NCBI GenBank assembly: GCA_039192515.1
Contig: JBCCXA010000017.1
Location: forward strand, 1-64,000
Direction of reading: 5' to 3'
DNA length: 64,000 bases
Origin: Verrucomicrobiota bacterium
Lineage (GTDB): Bacteria; Verrucomicrobiota; Verrucomicrobiia; Methylacidiphilales; JBCCWR01
Within the stretch, counting starts at the first letter, position 1. The number at the start of each line of letters is the position of its first letter. The notes under the pieces were generated by a model that saw only the letters and a program-made list of their open reading frames with translations, did not search any database and was not told where the DNA came from. Shown piece after piece: positions 35,987-45,454 of this stretch. The position numbers and the translations under genes are program-made.

Positions 35987-36883
35987 TTAAATCTTATCCT
36001 CATTTTTAGGAAATATAATTCTTACTAATTCCTGGAATTGATTTAATAAAAGTTGTGACTGCTCGGAAGACTTTTGCATCTTGCTGACGTAATTGCGAAA
36101 CTTCTCTGAGTCGCCTCCATATTTTTCAACTAAGGGTAAGTAGCCCATGATTGGGCTTAAACTATTACATAAATCATGTCCTATCTGGCGCAATTTCAAT
36201 CCTTTTGAACGATTCAATAATAACTCAATGACTTCCCAATCACGTGGATGTGTGATTTTCATATTGATGATTCCACCATCTACTAGAGCAACAGGTTTAC
36301 CTATGGCTTCCATCGCGGAGGCATCGTCTGTAATAGCTGTCGCCTCTTGGTGAACGCACTCATACGCTTCTAAGATGAGTTCGGTTCGAAAAATTTGGGG
36401 TGTTTGCACGGTCCAAATATTTGCTCGGTCTACAGTCTTAAGGATCATGCTTTCTTGAGAGCTGAGCTTCATCGTATCCGTTGCACTCTGCCCACAAATG
36501 GCTCCACCTACCTCTTTAGCTTTGGCTAAGAGTAGTTTCATTAGCTCTTCAGTTAATAGGGGTCTAGCGGCGTCGTGAACGGCAACGTAGTCAGTCTTGC
36601 CCTTTAAATGCCTTAAGCCTGCCCAAACGGAATCTTGCCTCTCTTTACCTCCCTCAATGATTTCAATAGGCTTGTCAATCTCTAGTCTTTCAGACATCTG
36701 ATTGAGACTCTCTATAAGATCAGGCCTAGTCACAAGGATGATGGAACCAACAGCATCCATCTCCTTAAAAACTTCTAGGGAGTACTGGACTACGGGCTTA
36801 CCTGCTATGGGTGTTAAAATTTTATCATAGCCTAAGCGGCGACTTCTGCCTGCTGCTAAAAGAATCGCTGCACAATCACTCAT
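35987..36883 (-). CDS. ispD: IspD (MEP cytidylyltransferase) with C-terminal DHp-like extension
   Basis: 298 residues from the ATG at 36883 (MSDCAAILLAAG); a longer frame to 36979 overlaps mlaD and is not favoured. Residues 1-about 230 are a full IspD: LLAAGRSRRLGYDK, KPVVQYSLEVF, VHDAARPLLT, TVQTPQIF and AITDDASAME. It makes CDP-methylerythritol in the non-mevalonate isoprenoid pathway. The remaining about 65 residues (LRQIGHDLCNSLSPIMGYLP, then SSEQSQLLLNQFQEL) look like the helix pair of a histidine-kinase DHp domain, with an H-box His-Asp-x-x-Asn but no ATPase domain. It is the last gene of the leftward mla operon. Confidence 0.9.
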   Translation of the reverse strand: MSDCAAILLAAGRSRRLGYDKILTPIAGKPVVQYSLEVFKEMDAVGSIILVTRPDLIESLNQMSERLEIDKPIEIIEGGKERQDSVWAGLRHLKGKTDYVAVHDAARPLLTEELMKLLLAKAKEVGGAICGQSATDTMKLSSQESMILKTVDRANIWTVQTPQIFRTELILEAYECVHQEATAITDDASAMEAIGKPVALVDGGIINMKITHPRDWEVIELLLNRSKGLKLRQIGHDLCNSLSPIMGYLPLVEKYGGDSEKFRNYVSKMQKSSEQSQLLLNQFQELVRIIFPKNEDKI

Positions 36884-36905
36884 AAAATGTCTATACAAAA
36901 TGCAG

Positions 36906-37652
36906 CTATTTTTTCTTCTGATCTTCCTCGGAGCGGTCTTTGTAAAATAGAACTCCACCGCGGCGCAAGTTTTCACCAAGGGCCTTAAATTCCTTAACCA
37001 TGATCCTCACGTCATCCGCTACCTTTTTATCTTTTAAGACTGTATGTAAAACGCCGTTGCCTTCTTCGGCCTCTTCCATAATGCCGTTCAACTTCTCCAT
37101 CGACCCCCTCGCATTGGCTACTAAGCCATGAATATCCTCGGACAACTGTTCAGTTAGAAGATCATTGTTAATTCGATCCATCGTTGCATCAATCTTGAGC
37201 ATGACCGGGTCAATCTTTTTCGCCAACTCACTAGCCAACTCATTGATCTCCAAGTTTCTTTCACCCTCGACGGTATCTCCCGGTTGAACAAACTCACTAC
37301 TACTGCCAGGAATCACATCTACATAACGGTCTCCCAATAACCCATAAGAACCGACTTTGAAAGTAGAGTTCTTTGGAAGCATCACATCCTTCTTGATTTG
37401 AAGAACCAATTGAGCAGATTTTCCTCCATCCACTATCTCGGGTTTTTCTGGGACGTCTCCTATCTTGGCACCGCGTAGCAGCACTTTGGAGTTTTTTAAA
37501 ATGCCGCTAGCGTTATCGAATTTCGCATAGATCGTGTAGGTCGGTTCTACAAAACCTTTGAAACCACTAAAGACCACAACTAATACGCCTATTGAGATAA
37601 GACCCAGAAGCACAAAAGCGCCCACCTTCACTTCAACTAAACTATCTTTCAC
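36906..37652 (-). CDS. mlaD: MlaD-family (MCE domain) lipid-transport protein
   Basis: 248 residues. One N-terminal membrane segment (about 10-32, VGAFVLLGLISIGVLVVVFSG) is followed by a single MCE domain (about 38-115: TYTIYAKFDNASGILKNSKV, LLRGAKIGDV, GSYGLLGDRYVDVIPGS). The C-terminal half is a helical coiled region. It forms the periplasmic hexameric part of the MlaFEDB-type phospholipid transporter. It starts 42 bp after the ATPase gene in the same operon. Confidence 0.92.
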   Translation of the reverse strand: MKDSLVEVKVGAFVLLGLISIGVLVVVFSGFKGFVEPTYTIYAKFDNASGILKNSKVLLRGAKIGDVPEKPEIVDGGKSAQLVLQIKKDVMLPKNSTFKVGSYGLLGDRYVDVIPGSSSEFVQPGDTVEGERNLEINELASELAKKIDPVMLKIDATMDRINNDLLTEQLSEDIHGLVANARGSMEKLNGIMEEAEEGNGVLHTVLKDKKVADDVRIMVKEFKALGENLRRGGVLFYKDRSEEDQKKK

Positions 37653-37694
37653 GTCACCTTCCTTTCATCACTGCTATTTTAAAAATCTCATCGC

Positions 37695-38447
37695 TTAATA
37701 CACGGTCACATCTTCCTTATCTGACATTCCATTGACAAACTTATGAACAAGAGGATCTTTGCTCTTCTGAAACTCCTCTGGTGTTCCCTCACAGTAAATA
37801 CGCCCTAAATGCAAATAGGCTATTTTGTGAGCGATCATGTAAGCGCTTACCATATCATGAGTGACCACGATGGACGCCATATTAAAATGCTCAGCCATTC
37901 TTAAAATTAATTTATTGATACTATCTGCTACCACAGGGTCCAGACCTGTAGTGGGTTCATCATAGAGCATCAACCTGGGCCGGGAAATAACTGCTCTGGC
38001 CAATGCGACTCGCTTTTTCATTCCTCCACTTAGTTCAGCAGGCATTTTCTTTTGCTGCCCCGGCAAATCCACTAACTCTAAAGCCTCCGCAATCTTCTTG
38101 TTCATTTCCTTTTTGGTGTCTTGACGCTCCTCCTTTAAAGGGAAGGCCAAATTGTCTTCCACTGATAAGGAATCGAATAGAGCTCCTGCCTGAAAGAGCA
38201 TGCCGATATTTCGCCTGTAAGGATTTAAGTCCTCTTCACTCAACTCTGAAAAATTAGTCCCATCGAAATAAACGGCACCTTCATCGGGCTGCATTAGCCC
38301 TATGATATGGCGAAGCATCACACTCTTTCCTCCGCCGCTGCGCCCGATGATCACGAGCCGTTCTCCTTCATCCACCGTAAGTGAGACACCGTCCAGCACC
38401 TGTTGCTGTCCTAGACGTTTTTTAATATTTTTTACCCTGAGTAACAT
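37695..38447 (-). CDS. mlaF: MlaF-family ABC transporter ATPase
   Basis: 250 residues with Walker A GRSGGGKSV, the Q-loop near MLFQAGALFDSLSV (a MlaF hallmark), signature ELSGGMKKRVALARAV, Walker B LMLYDEPTTGLDP and switch His in VVTHDM. It drives lipid movement through the MlaE permease. It lies 5 bp after mlaE. Confidence 0.93.
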   Translation of the reverse strand: MLLRVKNIKKRLGQQQVLDGVSLTVDEGERLVIIGRSGGGKSVMLRHIIGLMQPDEGAVYFDGTNFSELSEEDLNPYRRNIGMLFQAGALFDSLSVEDNLAFPLKEERQDTKKEMNKKIAEALELVDLPGQQKKMPAELSGGMKKRVALARAVISRPRLMLYDEPTTGLDPVVADSINKLILRMAEHFNMASIVVTHDMVSAYMIAHKIAYLHLGRIYCEGTPEEFQKSKDPLVHKFVNGMSDKEDVTVY

Positions 38448-38452
38448 ATCTC

Positions 38453-39316
38453 TTAACTGTCTAAGAAGAGGTTATTCAGCAAGAATGTGAAAAAGAAATT
38501 CGAAACCAATATCGCTAGAGATGCATTCACAACTGCTTCTGTCGTTGTTTTTCCCACGCCGGCCGTCCCCATTTCTGGATTCAGCCCCTTGTGACAACTA
38601 ATAATTGAAATAATCACTCCAAATAATGTCCCTTTGGTCAGGCCGATCATGACATCACTAGCACCTGTGAACTTTATTGTATTCTCCAAGTAATAAGCTC
38701 CATCTACTCCCAAAATAGGTACCGCTACGAGATAACCGCAGCCTATCCCAGTAATCAAAGCCAATCCCGTTAAAATAGGAGCAGAAATGGTTAAAGCCAG
38801 AAATCTGGGAACAACTAAATACTCTATGGGGTAGACTCCCATAGAACGCAGAGCATCTACTTGCTCGGTAATTTTCATGGACGAGATTTCAGCGGCCATG
38901 GCGGCGCCCACACGACCAGCAATTAATAAACATGAGAGCACGGCTCCCAACTCCCGGCACATGGCCACAGAGACCACAGGCCCTACTGCTGACTCCATGC
39001 CTAGTCTGACAAATTGGAAATGCACCTGTGCGGCAAACACTGCCCCTGTGAAAGCTCCCGTAGTTAAAACGACAAATTGTGATCGAACTCCAACAAATAG
39101 CAGTTGTTCCATAAACAATTTCCACCGCAATTTATAACGCCACATGGACCGGAGTATATCCACCATCAGCAGACTCACCTGACCGGTTGCTGTAGAAGTT
39201 TGGATCACCCACTTGCCAGTGGCTCGAAGCGTATTAAGACATGAGGCGATAACCATTATCTCATATAGATCAGGAATTCTGATCTGACAAGATGTTCCCT
39301 GAGAATTGACTGGCAT
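38453..39316 (-). CDS. mlaE: MlaE-family ABC transporter permease
   Basis: 287 residues. The C-terminal about 210 residues are a typical MlaE permease: VGVRSQFVVLTTGAFTGAVFAAQ, RELGAVLSCLLIAGRVGAAMAAE, MKITEQVDALRSMGVYPIEYL, and GKTTTEAVVNASLAILV. The first about 60 residues are less conserved; Met21 is a possible alternative start. It begins the operon mlaE-mlaF-mlaD-ispD. No MlaC or MlaB partner is in the window. A 68-bp gap separates it from the divergent exbB-like gene. Confidence 0.92.
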   Translation of the reverse strand: MPVNSQGTSCQIRIPDLYEIMVIASCLNTLRATGKWVIQTSTATGQVSLLMVDILRSMWRYKLRWKLFMEQLLFVGVRSQFVVLTTGAFTGAVFAAQVHFQFVRLGMESAVGPVVSVAMCRELGAVLSCLLIAGRVGAAMAAEISSMKITEQVDALRSMGVYPIEYLVVPRFLALTISAPILTGLALITGIGCGYLVAVPILGVDGAYYLENTIKFTGASDVMIGLTKGTLFGVIISIISCHKGLNPEMGTAGVGKTTTEAVVNASLAILVSNFFFTFLLNNLFLDS

Positions 39317-39384
39317 AGGCGGGCATAAGATCTTGGCAATTTTATCTTTTGACCTTCGTGGCCTTCCATCTATAACCGTTATTA

Positions 39385-40149
39385 ATGTTACCTCGATTAT
39401 TCAAGACTATAGTTAGTCTCACCTCCTTAGCCCTCCTCCTACCTCAGCTCCTCCTAGCCCAGGAAATTACCACAGAACCTGCTGCTGAGGCGGCCGAAGC
39501 AGATTCTCAATCTCTCATGGAACTCATCCTATCTGTCGAATGGGTCCTTTATCCATTAGCTATTCTCTCCTTGCTCATTTTAGGGCTTATCATTTTTAAT
39601 TTTGTCTGGTTGCGAGAACAAAACATTGCGTCTCAGGAGTTTCTCAAAAAGGCCCAGGACGATTTCTCTGATACCAAGATGAGGGATTTGCTCGACCTTT
39701 GTGATGAATCGAACGAAGCATGTGCTAAATCTCTAAGCAAAGTTCTGCACTTTGCTAAAGACAACCCGTCTATTGACCTGGCTTCGCTTAATCAGATCGC
39801 AGAATCCGAAGGAAACCGACAAACCATGCGTATTAATCTTCCCAATGTTCTTCTCATGGATTTGGGAGTCATGGCACCTATGGTGGGGCTTCTTGGAACG
39901 GTTATTGGTATCCTCAGATCCTTTGGTGAGCTGGCATCAGATGATACGCCTATGCGCTCAGTGATGCTCGCCGGTGGCGTCTCTCAAGCGTTGGTGGCTA
40001 CTGCTCTTGGATTAAGCATTGGTCTTCTGGCTATGTTCTTCTATGCCATATTTAGGACGCGGGTGAGCTACCTTATTGGATACTTTGAGACCACTCTTTC
40101 CGACCTCATGGTTCGCACTCGAATTATCCTTAAGGAAAATGCTAAATGA
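39385..40149 (+). CDS. exbB: ExbB/TolQ/MotA-family proton channel protein
   Basis: 254 residues. An N-terminal signal-like segment (LFKTIVSLTSLALLLPQLLLAQ) is followed by an acidic linker and three membrane helices with the family motif LLMDLGVMAPMVGLLGTVIGILRSF and GVSQALVATALGLSIGLLAMF. The extra N-terminal segment is common in ExbB proteins outside Proteobacteria. With ExbD it uses proton flow to energise TonB- or Tol-type systems. Its stop overlaps the exbD start by four bases. Confidence 0.9.
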   Translation: MLPRLFKTIVSLTSLALLLPQLLLAQEITTEPAAEAAEADSQSLMELILSVEWVLYPLAILSLLILGLIIFNFVWLREQNIASQEFLKKAQDDFSDTKMRDLLDLCDESNEACAKSLSKVLHFAKDNPSIDLASLNQIAESEGNRQTMRINLPNVLLMDLGVMAPMVGLLGTVIGILRSFGELASDDTPMRSVMLAGGVSQALVATALGLSIGLLAMFFYAIFRTRVSYLIGYFETTLSDLMVRTRIILKENAK

Positions 40150-40565
40150 ACCTTTCTAAGCACATCAAAGACGAGCCTATGCAACTGCAACTGGCTCCAT
40201 TCATTGATGTGATTCTCTTTCTGCTTACCTTCTTCTTGCTTACTTGGAATATCTCCCGTTACGAGGCCGAGCTGAGTGTCAGCTTGCCCACCGCAACCGA
40301 ATCCGAAACCTCGACACGCATGCCCGGAGAGATTTTGATTAATGTCAATAGAGCTGGGGATATCATCATCAACCGCAGAACACTGGCAGCAGAAGAGCTT
40401 CAAAGTATTCTCACCCAAGTTACCTCAGATTTTCCTGACCAAGCTGTCATCCTCAGGGCAGATGCTAAAACGGACTATCAAAATGTCATCAACGTCATTG
40501 ACATCTGTAAGGCATCCAAGATCTGGAATATCGCTTTCACTACCACGAATCCGGAGGAAAAATAA
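40146..40565 (+). CDS. exbD: ExbD/TolR-family protein
   Basis: 139 residues. The single membrane helix carries the conserved Asp in LAPFIDVILFLLTFFLLTW, followed by a periplasmic domain (ILINVNRAGDIIINRRTLA, VILRADAKTDYQNVI). The start codon overlaps the exbB stop (ATGA), typical of coupled subunits. No TonB gene follows, so the partner is encoded elsewhere. Confidence 0.92.
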   Translation: MNLSKHIKDEPMQLQLAPFIDVILFLLTFFLLTWNISRYEAELSVSLPTATESETSTRMPGEILINVNRAGDIIINRRTLAAEELQSILTQVTSDFPDQAVILRADAKTDYQNVINVIDICKASKIWNIAFTTTNPEEK

Positions 40566-40634
40566 AAGATGGAGCTTTGCCAGCTCCTTTAGAAAATTTC
40601 ATAGAAATCTTACTTCATCGTGCATGTCAGATTA

Positions 40635-40736
40635 ATGGGGCGTTTCGAGTCAATGATCAATTCTGACAAACTCTCTGTTTCTTGGGATCAAGATTTTGCG
40701 CAGCTCTTCAAGTCTCTACTGCATCATCCGGGTTAA
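40635..40736 (+). pseudogene. Short coding fragment related to 7495-7554
   Basis: An open frame of 33 codons (MGRFESMINSDKLSVSWDQD, then FAQLFKSLLHHPG) ends with TAA. Its last 19 codons match a fragment at 7495-7554, with the stop at the same place. It sits in the 324-bp gap (40566-40889) between exbD and the TPR gene, where nothing else was recognised. It may be a relic or an uncharacterised small gene. Confidence 0.4.
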
Positions 40737-40889
40737 GGCTGTGCATGAGGAGAATGAGTCTCTCACTCTTCAATTTCAAGCAACAGGAGAGTGCCAAAGC
40801 TAGTAATTTTATATCTCGAACATGACTATGCCAAGGGATGAAGATTGATAGAGGCACACCGTCTATGCTAGGATATTTAATGTTATTGT

Positions 40890-43800
40890 ATGCTTAAGAA
40901 CAACCGAATTAGTCTCAGATCATATGCATTTTTATATACACTGCTTCTCCTTCTGGGGGGAAGTAAAGGCCACGCTACAGCCGAGTCATCCTTTCGAGAT
41001 TTACAGCTAACAGATAAGCAAAAGAAGGAGTTGATATCGCAAGTTAATTTTCAAGTAAGTATAGGCTTCTTGGAAGGATATCGAACAGATCTATTAGAGG
41101 GTTCAGTTGAAGCAAGATTGGAGGAACTTCATAAAAAGTTGACAGATGCATCTTCAAGGGAAGAGGTCATCAGCATTAGATGGCAGATCATTGAGGTCTT
41201 ATCCGAAAAAGAGCAAGAGCATCAGCTTCAGTTACATCATGAGGCTCAAAAAATCTTAGAGTCCATTGATGGATTATCTGCTCAAAAGCTTGGTGCGGCG
41301 GATCTTCTTTTAGCTAAAGCAAAGGCGCTGGCAGTTTTAGGGCAACATGAGCAAGCCTTAGAATTCTACCATAAAGCGTTCCTCTTTAATCCTCAGAAAA
41401 TGAAAGTCTACATAGATGTTCTAGGTCTTTTTCTAACTCTTAAGCCTCACGAACTTAAGACAGAATATTGGCAATACGTCTCTAGGCAATGGCTAGATGC
41501 TGGCGAGGCCTTTTTCGAGATACAAAAACAAAAGGGTGAAAACGCCCTGAATGCGGATTTCTATTCCAAGGCCTATCGTTTTGAAAACGTTCATGCGAGG
41601 TTGTCTGTATACCGTGCCAATGTCATAAAGAATCCCGAGGCTACCAATATATTGCTTAATACAGATTACTATGCGTCTGTAGGAATCGATCACTTGGAAC
41701 AAGCCTGTAAACTTGCTCCTGATAATACGGCCTTTTACTACAAATTTCTTAGCAAGCAGCTCTTGATTCACTATATCCAGCTATCTAATAGTGACATGAT
41801 ACAGTATGCACTTGATGAGCTTCGTCAGTTGATAGGTTCTACTGAGGACGATGAAAAATCATCACCATGGAAGGTCCTGTCAAAAGAGGAGAGTATGCTT
41901 CAGCTTGCGGAGGTAATCGATGAAATATTAGAAGCAACTCCTGAGAAACATAAATATAATCGCGATTATTATTCTTTAATTAAGTTCCGTGACTTTTTTG
42001 TTCGTCCAGATGCCGATAAGCTGGTGCGAGTTTCATTAGATTTAGTCGACCAATTTCCTGAGGAAGTTAAATATCTTAACGATTATTTTTTAGCCTTGTT
42101 GATGCAATTTAGCTTGGAAAATAAAGAAACGAATTTTGTAGATAAGGCTGATAAACATAAACAATTCATCGCTCTCTCAGGAGATGAACTTTTCAGAGCA
42201 TACCAAAAAAACTACCAATTAAATCCCACGGCTACCTGTGCCATAATGATTGCTAATTTGTTTTATAAAAGGGACAGGATCAGCGATGGGTTAACTTTGA
42301 CGCGGGAATTTGTTGATGCACATCCTGAAGATTATCGTCTTCAGGGAGCTTTGGGTTGCTTCCTTATGAAGGCGGGTGAGTATCAAAAAGCAGTGGAACA
42401 TTTTCAAAGAGCTGCATGTAAAGCGTCTGGGGATAGACAATCCAAAGCTTATGATTGGAAAAATCTTGCGTTGGCAAGACTTCTAGCCGGGCAAGTGAAT
42501 GATGCCGCCCATGCTTATACGATAGCCAGGGGGCTATATAAGAACGATAGCGGGGAAACAGAGGACTTTTATGAGGGATTAGATAGTATCCTGGGAAATC
42601 CATTTAATTCAGAAAACTTGCCCGAATTTCCTTGGAATAATCTTGAAGAAGTACTCAGAGATCATAGTGAAGATCAAGCATTCAGCTCTAAAGTATTTTA
42701 TACAGAGTTACAGCTAGATCCATCCAGGAAGACTGAAATTCATAAAAGCATGTTCCTATTAAAATCGGTCCATAATGAGATTTTGCGTTACCTCAAAATG
42801 CAGGAGGCACAAACGGTTGAAGAAAAAGTTGAATGCCTCAATAGTTTTTTAAATCATGGCTTAGGGCTGGGTTATGTTGCCTCTTTGGAACAAGGCAATG
42901 ATAGTTTTCCTGGCTATACTTTAGCTCAAGGGAAAGGTAATTGTTTAAGCCTCAGTCTGCTCTACCTCATATTAGCAGAGCATTTGCAATTACCTCTGGA
43001 AATGGAAGCCATCCCCCGACATGCTTTTATTTCCCATGATTCCCAACGAAAGCAGAGGGTTATAGAAGCGACAGAGTTTTCTTTTTTAGAAAGAGATCAT
43101 GACTCTTACAAAAGACTTTTTTCAGAAGAAACTAGCTACAAGCAATTTCTCCAGAATCAAGAAAATAGGCATGTGATTAGTAAGCAACAAGCCTTGGCTT
43201 ACATGGTATCGAATTTTACTGCTGAGCTGCATTATCGCAATAAATCTGAGCAAGCCCTTAAGAAGCTCGACCTGCTGCATAAAGTTTTTCCCAAGGAGAA
43301 GCATTTTCTAAAGGGGAAGGTTTTGGTCAATCTCTGTAAGTGGAAACAGGCTGAGCCTGGAGATGGTAATGGTTCGAGTGCCCTCGATACTTTTTCAATC
43401 GATCAAAATGCTTCAAACCTCATTCAGGTGCTTCGCGAAGATGTTGATTCGGATAAAGTGCTGTCCTTATTGGATAAAATCATTCAATTAGATCCTGCAG
43501 ACAGCTTTGCTTATAGTTGCAAAAGACAAGTCTATACCACCTATAAAAAAGATGATACTGAGGCCGTGGAGAATGCTATCTTAGCTACCAAGCTGGCGTG
43601 GAATGCTAGTCTTACAGAATTAATTGAACTTGCAGAATCCCTGGAAAAGCAAGAGAAGATTGATTTGGCTCTAAAATGCTACCAAAGTGCGGTTGAAATC
43701 AATCCGGACTCCATTCAGGCACAATCGGCTTGGGCAGCCGCCCTCTCCAAGTATCAAAGAGAGGATCAAGCTAGTAAGGCTCGAGTGGCGTTACAACATG

Positions 43801-45446
43801 TCATAGAAGCGCTTCCCGTAGATAAAAGATCTCTGATTAGCTTATTGGGTTATATTGAGGATGATTCGGAGATGAAAGAGCACGAGAGATTTTTGCTAGC
43901 TCTCTATACCCCGCGCCAAATAGGTGAGTTCTTCAAAGACGGGGAAATTCTGCCCAGAGACTGCGACAGAGCCATGAAATACTATCAAAAAGCGATCATG
44001 GAAGGGGATTCAGTAGCAGCTCATGACCTTGGGGAGTGGTATTTCGCCGGGTTTTGTGATAAGAAGCCTAATCGTAACGATTTGCAACAGGCTCATAGTT
44101 ATTATGAAAAGGGGAGTCAATTAGGAAACAAGTCTAGCACCAGTATGCTGGCAACTTTTTATGATCCCTCTAATGCTAGATGGGCTAAAAAAAGAAATAA
44201 AATTGTAGGTGGAGCAGACGCTAATAAGGCTGCCCAGTTATATTTAGAAGCCGCTAATAAGAGGGAAGTGCTTGCTTGTGACCGTCTTGCAAGATTGTAT
44301 CTCAATGGCTTGCATCCTGGTGGAAAGAATCTCCGAAAAGCCTATGATTGGTTTAAAAAGGCCAGTCAATTGGGAAGCGAGACGAGCACAACTATGCTGG
44401 CAAGTTTTTATGATTCCTCAGATGCTGAAGGCACCCAAGAGCGAAACAATGTAGTCGGAGGCGCTGATCCTGAAAAAGCTGCTGAGTTGTATTTACAGGC
44501 TGGGTTACAAGGTCATGCCAGGGCTTTTTTCAGATTGGGCAATATCTATTTGGAGGGTAGACATCCGCAGGGAAAAAATCTCGCGCAAGCTTTTGGATAC
44601 TACATGCGTGGAGGTAAACTAGATGATAAGGAGTGTATCACGATGGTGGCAAGTTATTTTGATCCCTCGGATGTTGATTGGGCAAAAGAGCGAAACCAAG
44701 TTGTGGGAGGGGCCGATGCTAAACGTGCTGCATCCCTCTACTTAACTGCTGCAAAGCGAGGGCAAGCATGGGCCTGCTATAGATTGGGAAATCTATTCTT
44801 GGAGGGTACACACTATAATGGGAAACACTTAGAGAGTGCTTTAAAACTCTATCGAAGAGGCACCGAACTGAAACACAAGGACTGTATGGCTAAGCTGGCA
44901 AGTTTTTATGACCCCTCGGATGCTGACTGGGCCAGAGAGCGAAACAAGGCAGTCGGGGGCGCAGATGCGGAAAAGGCAATAGAATTATATTTGCAAGCTG
45001 CTGAGCAAGGAAACACTTGGGCCCAAAACAGATTGGGCAGTATTTATTATAACGGAGCAGGCACAGAAAGGAACGAAAGCGAGGCCTTAACATGGTATCG
45101 CAAGGCTGCTGAGCAGGAAGCTTACACCAAGGATTCTTTAAATAATCTCGCCTGGATTTATGCCACTAGCAGCGAGGTGAATTTTTTAAACGGCACGGAA
45201 GCTCAAAAGCTTGCTTTGAAAGCGGTGGAGAAGGAAAAAAATCATTCGACGCTGGATACTCTAGCTGCTGCTTATGCACGAAATGGAGAATTCGAAAAAG
45301 CAATTGCAACCGTCCGAGAATCTATCGACTTGCTTAATCAAGAGGATACGTTGGATCATGCTGCTAAACAAAATCAGTTGCTTGATGTGCAAGGCAGGCT
45401 AGATCTTTACCTTGCAAGCATGCCCTACACGGCGCAAAAAGACTAG
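40890..45446 (+). CDS. Giant TPR / transglutaminase-like / Sel1-repeat secreted protein
   Basis: 1518 residues with an N-terminal signal peptide (about 8-30, ending GHATA). Residues about 100-560 are TPR-like helices (LAVLGQHEQALEFYHKAFLF; GCFLMKAGEYQKAVEHFQRA). Residues about 620-790 resemble the SirB1/Transglut_core2 fold: GLGLGYVASL, then AQGKGNCLSLSLLYLILAEH with a Cys in the catalytic position, then EAIPRHAFI with a His. More TPRs follow (about 910-1000), then Sel1-type repeats from about 1025 to 1420. These include four copies of an 83-residue unit with the unusual insert YDPSDADWAKERN and VGGADA. A last TPR closes the protein. It is likely an envelope scaffold; protease or transglutaminase activity is possible but unproven. 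Confidence 0.82.
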   Translation: MLKNNRISLRSYAFLYTLLLLLGGSKGHATAESSFRDLQLTDKQKKELISQVNFQVSIGFLEGYRTDLLEGSVEARLEELHKKLTDASSREEVISIRWQIIEVLSEKEQEHQLQLHHEAQKILESIDGLSAQKLGAADLLLAKAKALAVLGQHEQALEFYHKAFLFNPQKMKVYIDVLGLFLTLKPHELKTEYWQYVSRQWLDAGEAFFEIQKQKGENALNADFYSKAYRFENVHARLSVYRANVIKNPEATNILLNTDYYASVGIDHLEQACKLAPDNTAFYYKFLSKQLLIHYIQLSNSDMIQYALDELRQLIGSTEDDEKSSPWKVLSKEESMLQLAEVIDEILEATPEKHKYNRDYYSLIKFRDFFVRPDADKLVRVSLDLVDQFPEEVKYLNDYFLALLMQFSLENKETNFVDKADKHKQFIALSGDELFRAYQKNYQLNPTATCAIMIANLFYKRDRISDGLTLTREFVDAHPEDYRLQGALGCFLMKAGEYQKAVEHFQRAACKASGDRQSKAYDWKNLALARLLAGQVNDAAHAYTIARGLYKNDSGETEDFYEGLDSILGNPFNSENLPEFPWNNLEEVLRDHSEDQAFSSKVFYTELQLDPSRKTEIHKSMFLLKSVHNEILRYLKMQEAQTVEEKVECLNSFLNHGLGLGYVASLEQGNDSFPGYTLAQGKGNCLSLSLLYLILAEHLQLPLEMEAIPRHAFISHDSQRKQRVIEATEFSFLERDHDSYKRLFSEETSYKQFLQNQENRHVISKQQALAYMVSNFTAELHYRNKSEQALKKLDLLHKVFPKEKHFLKGKVLVNLCKWKQAEPGDGNGSSALDTFSIDQNASNLIQVLREDVDSDKVLSLLDKIIQLDPADSFAYSCKRQVYTTYKKDDTEAVENAILATKLAWNASLTELIELAESLEKQEKIDLALKCYQSAVEINPDSIQAQSAWAAALSKYQREDQASKARVALQHVIEALPVDKRSLISLLGYIEDDSEMKEHERFLLALYTPRQIGEFFKDGEILPRDCDRAMKYYQKAIMEGDSVAAHDLGEWYFAGFCDKKPNRNDLQQAHSYYEKGSQLGNKSSTSMLATFYDPSNARWAKKRNKIVGGADANKAAQLYLEAANKREVLACDRLARLYLNGLHPGGKNLRKAYDWFKKASQLGSETSTTMLASFYDSSDAEGTQERNNVVGGADPEKAAELYLQAGLQGHARAFFRLGNIYLEGRHPQGKNLAQAFGYYMRGGKLDDKECITMVASYFDPSDVDWAKERNQVVGGADAKRAASLYLTAAKRGQAWACYRLGNLFLEGTHYNGKHLESALKLYRRGTELKHKDCMAKLASFYDPSDADWARERNKAVGGADAEKAIELYLQAAEQGNTWAQNRLGSIYYNGAGTERNESEALTWYRKAAEQEAYTKDSLNNLAWIYATSSEVNFLNGTEAQKLALKAVEKEKNHSTLDTLAAAYARNGEFEKAIATVRESIDLLNQEDTLDHAAKQNQLLDVQGRLDLYLASMPYTAQKD
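44145..45120 (+). repeat. 249-bp in-frame tandem repeat (four copies)
   Basis: The codons for MLA(S/T)FYD start at 44145, 44394, 44643 and 44892, an exact 249-bp (83-codon) period. Every unit encodes FYDPSDA-like, ERN, VGGADA and LYL.A blocks, followed by RLG, IYLEG and GKNL. The fourth copy diverges into an ordinary Sel1 repeat (YYNGAGTERNESEALTWYRK). Copies differ at many codons, so this is an old repeat. Confidence 0.9.
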
Positions 45447-45454
45447 GCATTCCT

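Noticed and set aside
36884-36979. Longer ispD start
   Set aside because: It overlaps mlaD, and IspD homology (CAAILLAAG) starts right after Met at 36883.
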